Assembly: GCA_015661935.1 (NCBI GenBank)
Contig: DQVD01000429.1
Span: forward strand, 1 to 5,251
Reading direction: 5' to 3'
DNA: 5,251 bases
Source of the DNA: Desulfocapsa sulfexigens
GTDB taxonomy: Bacteria > Desulfobacterota > Desulfobulbia > Desulfobulbales > Desulfocapsaceae
Shown here: positions 1 to 5,251 of the stretch, piece by piece
Numbering within the stretch: position 1 is the stretch's first letter
Layout of the letters: each line of letters begins with the position of its first letter
Made by a program: the position numbers and the translations under genes
The notes under the pieces: model-generated
Told to the model about the DNA's origin: nothing
What the model saw: the letters and a program-made list of their open reading frames with translations, nothing else
Database searches by the model: none

Positions 1-500
1 GTTGCAAAGGAATTTACCTGGGCGGGGGATATCCTGAACTCCATGCTGAAAAATTAAGTGCAAATAAAGCGATGCTTGCAGCAGTACATGGTTTTGGAGA
101 ATCAGATGGCATAATATATGGGGAGTGTGGCGGGTTTATGTATTTGTGTGAGCGAATCCTTAACCTGAATGGGCAATCGTACACAATGAGCGGTCTGTTT
201 CCATTTACTGTGAAAATGAAGCCGCGTCTATCCCGACTTGGATACCGAAATCCTACACTGCTGAGTTCGTGTTTTTGGGGTGAGCCGGAGCAGGAGCTCC
301 ATGGACATGAGTTTCATTATTCTGAACTTATGGATCACGAAGATACTATTCCCACCATCTATCAGTTACAAAATGATACCCGGGAAGGCTATATGTATAA
401 AAATGTGCTAGGGGGATATCTCCACCTTCACTTTGCAAGAAGCGTGTCCAATATTAATACATTTATTACTAATCTGAGGAACTCCTCTGTAATTACATAA
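1..500 (+). CDS. cbiA: Cobyrinate a,c-diamide synthase, C-terminal part (5' end outside the window)
   Basis: CbiA/CobB amidates the a and c carboxylates of cobyrinate using ATP and glutamine, a cytoplasmic step of cobalamin synthesis. Only the last 165 codons are here; the frame is open from base 3, and the N-terminal ATP-binding (dethiobiotin synthetase-like) domain lies upstream. What is visible is the class I glutamine amidotransferase domain. It shows the family strand-loop GIYLGGGYPELHAEKL (9-56), the nucleophile Cys in YGECGGF (Cys codon 126-128), the family signature GHEFHYS (303-323), and the C-terminal HLHF (423-434) that should carry the triad His. The ATG at 72 is internal and should not be taken as a start. 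cbiC follows the TAA stop after 8 bases, consistent with one operon. CobQ is a relative, but the GHEFHYS and HLHF forms favour CbiA/CobB. The cobalt-early name cbiA is chosen because the neighbour looks like CbiC. Confidence 0.93.
   Translation, partial: CKGIYLGGGYPELHAEKLSANKAMLAAVHGFGESDGIIYGECGGFMYLCERILNLNGQSYTMSGLFPFTVKMKPRLSRLGYRNPTLLSSCFWGEPEQELHGHEFHYSELMDHEDTIPTIYQLQNDTREGYMYKNVLGGYLHLHFARSVSNINTFITNLRNSSVIT
476..487 (+). repeat. Small GC-rich inverted repeat upstream of cbiC
   Basis: GAGGA and TCCTC flank two bases at the very end of cbiA (GAGGAACTCCTC), able to form a 4-5 bp hairpin. It contains the only purine-rich Shine-Dalgarno-like run near cbiC, but that run sits about 28 bases from the cbiC ATG, too far for normal use. 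Ribosomes finishing cbiA would run through it. It may be chance, since it lies in coding sequence. Confidence 0.25.
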
Positions 501-508
501 TTAAAAAA

Positions 509-1147
509 ATGCATAGAATAACAAAAATAGAACCACTCAAAATAGAGGCAGAAAGTTTTCGTATCATTGAAAAAGAGTTTGATGAACGTACAGGACTCAC
601 GGCGGATGAAATTAATCCAGACGAATTTGCTGTTATACGCCGTGTTATCCATGCAACCGGGGATTTCTCTTTTGCAAATCGTATCCGTTTTCATCCGGAT
701 GCTATTCAGGCAGGTCTTGATGCAATTCGTTCAGGTAAAAACATTCTCACTGATGTAAATATGGCTGCTGCTGGAATCAGCCGCAACCTGTTGGCTCCTT
801 ATGGTGGCAAGATAATCTGCAGGGTGGCAGACCCGGAAATCGCAAAAATTGCAGTTGAAAAAGGCCTAACCCGCTCTCAAACTGCTATTGAAACAGGAAT
901 GCGTGACAATGTTGGTATAATAGCCATTGGCAACGCACCAACTGCCTTAATAACAGTTATGAATCTTATTGCAGCTGGAACAATCACACCTGATTTGATT
1001 ATCGGAGTTCCTGTTGGCTTTGTAAATGCTGAAGAATCAAAAGAAATCCTTCTTGAAAAAACATATCCTTATATTTCCTGTACAGGAAGAAAGGGTGGAA
1101 CAACCGTTTCCGTTGCCATTGTGAATGCAATACTTAGATTATTATAA
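509..1147 (+). CDS. cbiC: Precorrin-8X / cobalt-precorrin-8 methylmutase
   Basis: CbiC/CobH moves the methyl group from C-11 to C-12 of the corrin ring, giving cobyrinic acid (or hydrogenobyrinic acid in the aerobic route). That product is the substrate of the preceding CbiA. At 212 residues it is the normal family length and it is complete. The N-terminus (IEAESFRIIEKEF) aligns with known CbiC starts from memory, which supports ATG 509. Landmarks are the catalytic His48 in RRVIHATGD, TDVNMAAAGI (81-90), TRSQTA (121-126), GNAPTAL (141-147), GVPVGFVNAEESK (166-178), and the C-terminal GRKGGTTVSVAIVNA. There is no good Shine-Dalgarno close to the ATG: the bases between the cbiA stop and the start are ttaaaaaa. 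Translation probably depends on coupling to cbiA. No further cobalamin gene follows, so this is probably the last gene of its operon. Confidence 0.96.
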   Translation: MHRITKIEPLKIEAESFRIIEKEFDERTGLTADEINPDEFAVIRRVIHATGDFSFANRIRFHPDAIQAGLDAIRSGKNILTDVNMAAAGISRNLLAPYGGKIICRVADPEIAKIAVEKGLTRSQTAIETGMRDNVGIIAIGNAPTALITVMNLIAAGTITPDLIIGVPVGFVNAEESKEILLEKTYPYISCTGRKGGTTVSVAIVNAILRLL

Positions 1148-1181
1148 TTGTTTTGGTCGCAATATTTGTCCCATTTTTCAG

Positions 1182-1215
1182 TTCAACACGTTATAACAAT
1201 AAGTCTCGTGCTGAA
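1182..1215. repeat. Imperfect inverted repeat in the cbiC-to-unknown-gene gap
   Basis: TTCAACACG (1182-1190) and CGTGCTGAA (1207-1215) pair over nine positions, eight as Watson-Crick pairs and one as G-C in place of A-T or a mismatch depending on strand, around a 16-base loop. A perfect 8-base palindrome GTTATAAC (1190-1197) overlaps the left arm and loop. No T-run follows on either strand, so it is not a standard intrinsic terminator. It could be an operator or a Rho-independent remnant, or chance. The rest of the 131-base gap (1148-1278) is AT-rich, with no other gene or clear promoter seen. Confidence 0.3.
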
Positions 1216-1278
1216 ATAACAAAAGCAACCCGAAATAGTTACTCGTCGATTTAGTTACAGACTCATTTTGCAACTGAT

Positions 1279-1773
1279 ATGATAATTAAAAATAATCGCA
1301 TAGCTTTTCTTGGAAGTTTTGTAGCATTTTTGTTTCTTGTTGCTCAGGTACAAGGAACAGAGATAGGCTGTTTATCCTGTAAAGATGTTCAACATGCAGC
1401 AAATCTTGCGGCCATAGAAAAGCGTATGATGGAAATCAATGATGGAGCACTTCAGGAACTTGACGAGGAAGCTCTTGAGTGGTACGCAAAATTTCAAAAA
1501 GGCGGAATGTTTTTTGATGGCTGGCAGGAGATAAGTGAAGATGTGGTAGCCAGGGTTCCTGATGAAAAAAAAATAAAAGCTAAAGTTACCATGCTGGCAC
1601 TTGGCCTCAAAATAGGAAGTGAATGGAGTAAGGAAAATGATGTTCGAAAAATTTCCACCTCAATGCTTAAAGATTGGGGAAAAAAATTGAGTAGAACTGT
1701 TTCTGACTCACCTGATAATCTTCTTGTCGTAATTAACTCCATTGAGCATGAGGTAAACCAGTTACTCTTTTAA
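1279..1773 (+). CDS. Unrecognised small exported protein with a CxxC pair
   Basis: I do not recognise this family. The 164-residue product begins with a Sec-type signal peptide: positive residues K4 and R7, a hydrophobic core at about 8-22 (IAFLGSFVAFLFLVA), and probable cleavage after QVQG (residue 26). The mature protein then opens with CLSCKD: Cys31 and Cys34 are its only cysteines, with His39 close by. The remainder is polar, rich in Glu and Lys, and looks mainly helical. The CxxC could form a disulfide or bind a metal. It is not a CxxCH haem site, and the residues before Cys31 (TEIG) are not a good lipobox. ATG 1279 is the only start that keeps the whole signal peptide; no Shine-Dalgarno is visible before it. 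The end overlaps xseA by 12 bases on the opposite strand. The signal peptide, composition and single long frame support a real gene, but its function is unknown. Confidence 0.72.
   Translation: MIIKNNRIAFLGSFVAFLFLVAQVQGTEIGCLSCKDVQHAANLAAIEKRMMEINDGALQELDEEALEWYAKFQKGGMFFDGWQEISEDVVARVPDEKKIKAKVTMLALGLKIGSEWSKENDVRKISTSMLKDWGKKLSRTVSDSPDNLLVVINSIEHEVNQLLF
1681..1710 (-). terminator. Intrinsic terminator of xseA, inside the opposing gene
   Basis: Read on the minus strand from 1710, TGAGT-C-AGAA pairs with TTCT-ACTCA around an ACAG loop. This is a 9-bp stem with a single bulged C, followed by A and then seven T (1686-1680). It begins 51 bases past the xseA stop codon, in the right orientation to end xseA transcription. 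On the plus strand the same tract is a run of A before the hairpin, so it would not stop the opposing gene. The stem is AT-rich and so only moderately stable. The whole element lies within the coding sequence of the 1279-1773 gene. Confidence 0.6.
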
Positions 1774-3132
1774 GTGGCTGTCCTCTGTGGCAATCACCCC
1801 GCATTCAACAGTACCTTTATGAAAACGTATCTCCACCAGATCATCTTTTTTGAGTTGTTTGCTCTCTCGAATAACTGTTTTCTTTCCATTTTGAGGGTTG
1901 ATTTTACTGGTAATGGAATATCCTCTTTTCATTGTTTGTAAGGGACTTACGGTGTCGAGTAAAGCGGCCTGTTGCCCTAACAATGTCTCTTTGTCTGCCA
2001 GACATTTCTCAAATAAATAACTTAATTTTTCTGTGGCAAACTTGAGTCGTTGCTCTTGCACATGAACTCTTGCCATGGGAGAGTGGCTATGCAGGCGTGT
2101 AGATAATGCATTACAGCGAGTGATACCGTTAGTGATGCTTTTCTCCATCACCGTGTATAATTTCAGTGTTGTATGATCCAGACGTAAAGAACCATTGGTG
2201 AATAAAAAATTCATATCACCAAGTAATCTGCGATTTTGATCCACCCGGTATTGATTCGTATCGATCGTATTGTAAATTGCGTTCGTGAGTGCTGTTTGCA
2301 GACGGCTGATATGTTTCCTTAGCTCATGTCCATCGGGGAATATCATTTCAGCAGCAGCGGTCGGAGTAGGTGCTCTTAAATCTGCACAAAAGTCACTGAT
2401 ACTGAAATCAACCTCATGACCTATCGCAGAAACTATTGGGATGGTGGATCTTGCAATGGCTCTGGCAACAATTTCCTCATTAAAGGCCCATAAATCTTCA
2501 AGCGAACCGCCTCCCCGGCAGAGGACAATAATGTCGGTTTCAGGGAGTATCCTGCTTGTGGCGGCTATGGATCCGGCAATTTCAGCTGCCGCACTGTCTC
2601 CTTGAACACGCACAGGAAGAACGGTGATATGTGTTGGGAATGAACGCTTACGCCAGGTATTGAGAAAATCATGAATTGCGGCACCACCAGGAGATGTAAT
2701 CAGCACTATTTCCTTTGGAAAACTGTTGATCTCCTGTTTTCGAGCCTGTTCAAACAAACCTTCCGCTTCCAGTTGTTTTTTTAGTTTTTCAAAACGCTGC
2801 CGCAGGAGGCCGCTTCCCTTAAAGTCTATATTATCGACAATGATCTGATAATCTCCCCGTGGTTCGTAAATTGAAATACGACCATGGCAAATCACCTGTT
2901 GTCCGTCTTTTATAGGTTTTTCCAGGTATCTGGACTGTCCTTTAAAGAGGACAGCTTTAAGCTGCGCAGTATCATCTTTAAGAGTGAAGTACGCATGTCC
3001 TGAAAAGGGGATTTTCAGGTTGGATATCTCTCCCTGAACCTGAATAAAACGATATTTTCCTTCAACCAGATTTTTCAATTCTCTTGTTAAAGAAGAAACT
3101 GAATAGACTACGGCTTCCTGACCAGGAATCAT
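1762..3132 (-). CDS. xseA: Exodeoxyribonuclease VII large subunit
   Basis: XseA is the catalytic subunit of exonuclease VII, which with several small XseB subunits degrades single-stranded DNA from both ends in repair and recombination. I start it at ATG 3132, giving 456 residues, the same as E. coli XseA; MIPGQEAVVYSVSSLTREL is a typical N-terminus, with GGAT eight bases upstream as a weak ribosome site. Order of parts: N-terminal OB-fold DNA-binding domain (about 1-105; QVQGEISNLK 31-40, GHAYFTLKD 45-53); catalytic domain with SPGGAAIHD (147-155), RGGGSLEDLWAFNEE (206-220), SAIGHEVDFSISD (235-247) and DLRAPTPTAAAE (251-262); a long helical coiled-coil region (about 265-400); and a C-terminal KRGYSI segment (402-407). 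SPGG departs from the common SPTG. The frame stays open to a GTG at 3261, but those 43 extra residues do not look like this family. xseB is not adjacent. Confidence 0.96.
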   Translation of the reverse strand: MIPGQEAVVYSVSSLTRELKNLVEGKYRFIQVQGEISNLKIPFSGHAYFTLKDDTAQLKAVLFKGQSRYLEKPIKDGQQVICHGRISIYEPRGDYQIIVDNIDFKGSGLLRQRFEKLKKQLEAEGLFEQARKQEINSFPKEIVLITSPGGAAIHDFLNTWRKRSFPTHITVLPVRVQGDSAAAEIAGSIAATSRILPETDIIVLCRGGGSLEDLWAFNEEIVARAIARSTIPIVSAIGHEVDFSISDFCADLRAPTPTAAAEMIFPDGHELRKHISRLQTALTNAIYNTIDTNQYRVDQNRRLLGDMNFLFTNGSLRLDHTTLKLYTVMEKSITNGITRCNALSTRLHSHSPMARVHVQEQRLKFATEKLSYLFEKCLADKETLLGQQAALLDTVSPLQTMKRGYSITSKINPQNGKKTVIRESKQLKKDDLVEIRFHKGTVECGVIATEDSHLKE

Positions 3133-3224
3133 GGTGTAATATCCAGTGATTGAGAATAATGTGAAAAAACCTTGAAAGGTGGTTTGAGAATGGACATGAT
3201 CGATTGGATAGGGTAGATTGAAAA

Positions 3225-3256
3225 GGTTATAAGATTGATTGAGTGAAGAGTAACAA
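3225..3256 (-). promoter_or_regulatory. Possible xseA promoter
   Basis: On the minus strand TTGTTA (3256-3251) could be a -35 element, with TTATAA (3232-3227) as the -10 after an 18-base spacer, or overlapping registers at 16 or 19. It would give a leader of roughly 85-90 bases before ATG 3132. The matches are only partial and the region is AT-rich, so this is tentative. If correct, transcription starts downstream of the GTG at 3261, which would also rule out the long form of XseA. Confidence 0.25.
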
Positions 3257-3280
3257 TCCACATTTTTTATTATGTGACAT

Positions 3281-3289
3281 TGGTATAGT
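3281..3289 (+). promoter_or_regulatory. Possible extended -10 promoter for the TPR-panC-panD cluster
   Basis: TGGTATAGT fits the extended -10 pattern TG-N-TATAAT with one change in the hexamer. No convincing -35 lies 16-18 bases upstream, which is tolerable for an extended -10 promoter. Initiation near 3296 would give a leader of about 35 bases, rich in A, that ends in the strong ribosome site at 3319-3324. This is the best plus-strand candidate I see in the divergent region 3133-3329. Confidence 0.35.
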
Positions 3290-3318
3290 TTTTTTGAAAA
3301 AAGTAAAGAAAAAAAAGC

Positions 3319-3324
3319 AGGGAG
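3319..3324 (+). promoter_or_regulatory. Ribosome binding site that fixes the TPR gene start
   Basis: AGGGAG sits five bases before ATG 3330, a strong Shine-Dalgarno at good spacing. It decides against the in-frame GTG at 3243, which would add 29 residues (including a lysine-rich stretch encoded by the poly-A leader) and has no ribosome site. Confidence 0.75.
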
Positions 3325-3329
3325 ATCAG

Positions 3330-4025
3330 ATGAACGAAAAGAGTGCCTTTAACCCGAATGAGCTTGAAGAAAAATTATATGTTGAACCCAAAGGGGTACT
3401 GGATCAACTCAACCTCCCGGCTGGTGTTGTAAAGTTTATTCGAAAAAACAAAAGGATCTTACAGATTACCGGCATCCTTATGGTGATTGTTGTTGTCACC
3501 GGTTCACTGTATAACTCCTATCGTATCAAGCGTGCAGAGGATTCAGCAAGCAGTCTTTCTATTTCCATGGAAGCAACAGGTGCGAACAAAGTTAAAGCCC
3601 TGCAGCAGGTTGTGACCGATTATTCAGGCACAGCTTCTGCTCTTTGGGCCAGCACGGAACTTGGTCATATGGCCATGAAGGATGGAGATTATAAAAAAGC
3701 CGGTGGCTACTACGCAGAAGTAAGAGAGCAAATTTCTCAATCCAATCCAATGTTTGGCCTGCTGACCTTTGGAATTGCCCAGGCAGAAGAGGCTGATAAA
3801 AATTACACGAGTGCTTCTGCAAGTTATTCAAGCCTGAAAGAAATTGATGGGTATAAAGATGAGGGATTTATGGGAATGGCGCGAGTATTTGAAGCACAGG
3901 GCGAACAACAGAAGGCCCTTGCCGTCTACGAAGAATACATGGGAAGTTTTCTTGGTGAAGAAAAAAATGAACGTTTGACCAGAATGATTCAGGAAAAGAT
4001 TACACGACTTCGCGTTGAAAAATGA
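3330..4025 (+). CDS. Membrane-anchored tetratricopeptide repeat protein (YfgM/TPR_21-like)
   Basis: This 231-residue protein has a short basic cytoplasmic N-terminus (KFIRKNKR, 35-42), one membrane segment (about 43-62, ILQITGILMVIVVVTG), and a helical repeat domain probably in the periplasm. Three TPR-like units are visible: about 104-131 (ALWASTELGHMAMKDGDYKKAGGYY), 141-171 (FGIAQAEEADKNYTSASASYSSL) and 178-204 (GFMGMARVFEAQGEQQKALAVYEEYM). The layout, an N-terminal anchor then a few TPRs with VTDYSGTASALWA before the first repeat, resembles YfgM, an ancillary partner of SecYEG and periplasmic chaperones, and the broader TPR_21 group. That assignment is from architecture and remembered motifs. 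The start is ATG 3330, set by its ribosome site. The stop overlaps the panC start (ATGA), so the two are probably co-translated, although no biochemical link to pantothenate synthesis is apparent. Confidence 0.85.
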   Translation: MNEKSAFNPNELEEKLYVEPKGVLDQLNLPAGVVKFIRKNKRILQITGILMVIVVVTGSLYNSYRIKRAEDSASSLSISMEATGANKVKALQQVVTDYSGTASALWASTELGHMAMKDGDYKKAGGYYAEVREQISQSNPMFGLLTFGIAQAEEADKNYTSASASYSSLKEIDGYKDEGFMGMARVFEAQGEQQKALAVYEEYMGSFLGEEKNERLTRMIQEKITRLRVEK

Positions 4026-4876
4026 AAGTAGTTTCCACCGCAGTTGAAATACAGGCACTTGCCCGGGGATATCGGGATACGGGCCTGACTATCGGACTGG
4101 TACCAACCATGGGCTGGTTCCATCAAGGACACCTGGCGTTAATGAAAGAGGCCGGGAACAGAGCTGATAAGGTGATTGTCAGCTTATTTGTTAACCCCAT
4201 TCAATTTGGACCGGATGAAGATCTTGATAACTACCCTCATGATCTTGAACGGGATTGTAAACTCGCAGAAGAAGTTGGCGTGGACTTGCTCTATGCTCCA
4301 AATAAAGAGTTTATGTACCCTGACGGGTTTTCAACCACTGTTCATATTGCAGGACTCACTTCAGGCCTATGCGGTGGTGACCGCCCCGGTCACTTTGATG
4401 GCGTAACAACAGTTGTCAGCAAACTCTTCAATCAAACATTGCCTCATGTTGCTGTTTTTGGTGAAAAGGATTTCCAGCAATTAGCTGTGATAAGACAACT
4501 TGTGCGAGATCTTGATTTTCCAATTGAGATCATTGGACATCCCATAGTTCGTGAAAAAAGTGGCCTTGCAATGAGTTCCCGTAACAGTTATCTCAAAAAA
4601 GATGAGATGAATGCTGCCCTTTCATTGTCAAAAGCTATTGCATGTGCCAAAAGAGCCGCAGGTGAAAAACAGGATATATCGGTTCAGGAGATTAGAAAAA
4701 TTGTTACTGATGTGATTTTGGCGCATCCTGAATGTGGTATTGATTATATAGAAGTGGTGGATAAGACCACTCTTCAGAACTGTGAAGTTGTAAACTCTGA
4801 CTCCATGCTGGTGCTGGCGGTTAAAATAAACAAACGAATACGATTATTGGATAATTCCATAATACAAGGTAATTGA
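4022..4876 (+). CDS. panC: Pantothenate synthetase (pantoate--beta-alanine ligase)
   Basis: PanC joins pantoate and beta-alanine with ATP, through a pantoyl-adenylate intermediate, to make pantothenate in the cytoplasm. The 284 residues are full length for the family (about 280). Motifs in order: VPTMG-WF-HQGH (27-37), with the HxGH ATP-binding histidines H34 and H37; SLFVNPIQFGPDEDLDNYP (54-72); GGDRPGHFDGVTTVVSKLFN (118-137); FGEKDFQQ (146-153); and the KMSKS-like MSSRN (184-188). The WF pair before HQGH is unusual, since relatives as I recall them mostly have AL, NL or YL. The start codon overlaps the TPR stop as ATGA and has no clear Shine-Dalgarno of its own, so translation is likely coupled. 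panD follows after one base and supplies its beta-alanine. Confidence 0.97.
   Translation: MKVVSTAVEIQALARGYRDTGLTIGLVPTMGWFHQGHLALMKEAGNRADKVIVSLFVNPIQFGPDEDLDNYPHDLERDCKLAEEVGVDLLYAPNKEFMYPDGFSTTVHIAGLTSGLCGGDRPGHFDGVTTVVSKLFNQTLPHVAVFGEKDFQQLAVIRQLVRDLDFPIEIIGHPIVREKSGLAMSSRNSYLKKDEMNAALSLSKAIACAKRAAGEKQDISVQEIRKIVTDVILAHPECGIDYIEVVDKTTLQNCEVVNSDSMLVLAVKINKRIRLLDNSIIQGN
4866..4870 (+). promoter_or_regulatory. panD ribosome binding site inside the end of panC
   Basis: AAGGT lies seven bases before the panD ATG at 4878 and within the last codons of panC. It gives panD its own initiation signal while leaving the two genes tightly linked. Confidence 0.55.
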
Positions 4877-4877
4877 T

Positions 4878-5240
4878 ATGCAGCGTCAAATGCTCAGGGC
4901 CAAATTACATAAGGCAACGATAACGGAGGCCGACCTCAATTATGAGGGAAGCCTTAGTATAGATAAAGAATTACTGGATGCAGTAGGCATTCTGCCGTTT
5001 GAACGAGTTAAAGTCTATAATATTAACAATGGTGAACGTTTTGATACCTATGCCATTGAAGGAGCACTAGGTTCCGGTATTATAGGGTTAAATGGCGCTG
5101 CTGCAAGAAAGGGAATGGTTGGTGATCTTATTATTATCGTTACCTTTGGCTTTTATGCACCCGATGATCTGGATAAGTATCATCCCAATATTGCTCTGCT
5201 TGACGAGAATAACAAAATAAAAAAGATGCTCACAAAATAA
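4878..5240 (+). CDS. panD: Aspartate 1-decarboxylase (pyruvoyl enzyme precursor)
   Basis: PanD decarboxylates L-aspartate to beta-alanine, the second substrate of PanC. The proenzyme cleaves itself between Gly24 and Ser25 (YEGS, 22-25), turning Ser25 into the pyruvoyl cofactor. Key residues fall at the E. coli numbers: Lys9, His11, Tyr22, Gly24-Ser25, Arg54 and Tyr58 in GERFDTY, and Asn72 in GLNGAAAR. The 120-residue length is typical, and the C-terminal FGFYAPDDLDKYHP region is of the usual kind. It starts one base after the panC stop and has AAGGT as ribosome site. It is complete, ending with TAA at 5238-5240. No terminator is visible in the 11 bases that remain. Confidence 0.97.
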   Translation: MQRQMLRAKLHKATITEADLNYEGSLSIDKELLDAVGILPFERVKVYNINNGERFDTYAIEGALGSGIIGLNGAAARKGMVGDLIIIVTFGFYAPDDLDKYHPNIALLDENNKIKKMLTK

Positions 5241-5245
5241 TCCTG

Positions 5246-5251
5246 AAAGGA
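5246..5251 (+). promoter_or_regulatory. Shine-Dalgarno-like sequence at the window end
   Basis: AAAGGA begins five bases after the panD stop and is the last thing in the window. It looks like the ribosome binding site of a further gene in the same cluster starting a few bases beyond the edge. The gene itself cannot be seen. Confidence 0.4.

Noticed and set aside
72..500. A complete 142-residue protein starting at ATG 72
   Set aside because: The frame is open to the window edge, and the upstream codons encode the conserved GIYLGGGYPELHAEKL of CbiA, so this ATG is internal.
1207..1240. Intrinsic terminator for the cobalamin operon after cbiC
   Set aside because: The inverted repeat there is not followed by a T-run on the plus strand.
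1255..1283. TTACAG-17-TATGAT as a promoter for the 1279 gene
   Set aside because: Its start point would fall inside the gene, downstream of the only start codon that keeps the signal peptide.
1354..1374. Lipoprotein processing site at Cys31 of the unknown protein
   Set aside because: The residues before the cysteine are E-I-G, lacking the Leu-like residue at -3, and the hydrophobic core ends several residues earlier.
1369..1383. Haem c binding motif in the unknown protein
   Set aside because: The sequence is CLSCK, not CxxCH; His39 is five residues too far.
1494..1742. Minus-strand 82-residue reading frame
   Set aside because: It is antisense to the signal-peptide gene, has no ribosome site or recognisable protein character, and the xseA terminator lies within it.
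3243..3329. 29-residue N-terminal extension of the TPR protein from GTG 3243
   Set aside because: ATG 3330 has AGGGAG at ideal spacing, and the extension encodes a lysine run from the poly-A leader.

Overview
This window is ordinary bacterial chromosome, AT-leaning and densely packed, with no sign of phage, insertion sequences, CRISPR or RNA genes. The gene content fits an anaerobic Gram-negative bacterium. It has cobalt-early (Cbi-type) cobalamin genes, a Sec signal peptide protein, an N-terminally anchored TPR protein, and an xseA gene divergent from a TPR-panC-panD cluster. A sulfate-reducer-like Desulfobacterota / Desulfobulbales relative is my best guess, but that is inference from gene style and was not checked by any search.

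Layout. Bases 1-500 are the 3' end of cbiA (cobyrinate a,c-diamide synthase, glutaminase half only). It is followed 8 bases later by cbiC (precorrin-8X methylmutase, 509-1147); together they are the tail of a cobalamin operon reading rightward. After a 131-base gap comes an unrecognised small exported protein with one CxxC pair (1279-1773). Its last 12 bases overlap, tail to tail, the end of xseA (exonuclease VII large subunit), which reads leftward from 3132 to 1762. A well-formed intrinsic terminator for xseA lies inside the coding sequence of the unknown gene (1681-1710).

A roughly 197-base divergent region (3133-3329) separates xseA from a rightward cluster. This cluster holds a membrane-anchored TPR protein (3330-4025), panC (4022-4876, ATGA overlap with the TPR gene) and panD (4878-5240, one base after the panC stop). 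PanC and PanD supply the beta-alanine branch and final condensation of pantothenate (coenzyme A precursor) synthesis; panB is not in the window. The last bases, 5246-5251, form a Shine-Dalgarno-like AAAGGA, suggesting the cluster continues.

Two gene starts needed correction from the longest open frame. xseA should start at ATG 3132 (456 residues, the usual family length) and the TPR gene at ATG 3330, which has a strong ribosome binding site. I found no convincing novel system. The best leads are the unknown CxxC protein, the terminator buried antisense in it, the translational coupling of a TPR membrane protein to panC, and an unusual PanC nucleotide-binding motif.
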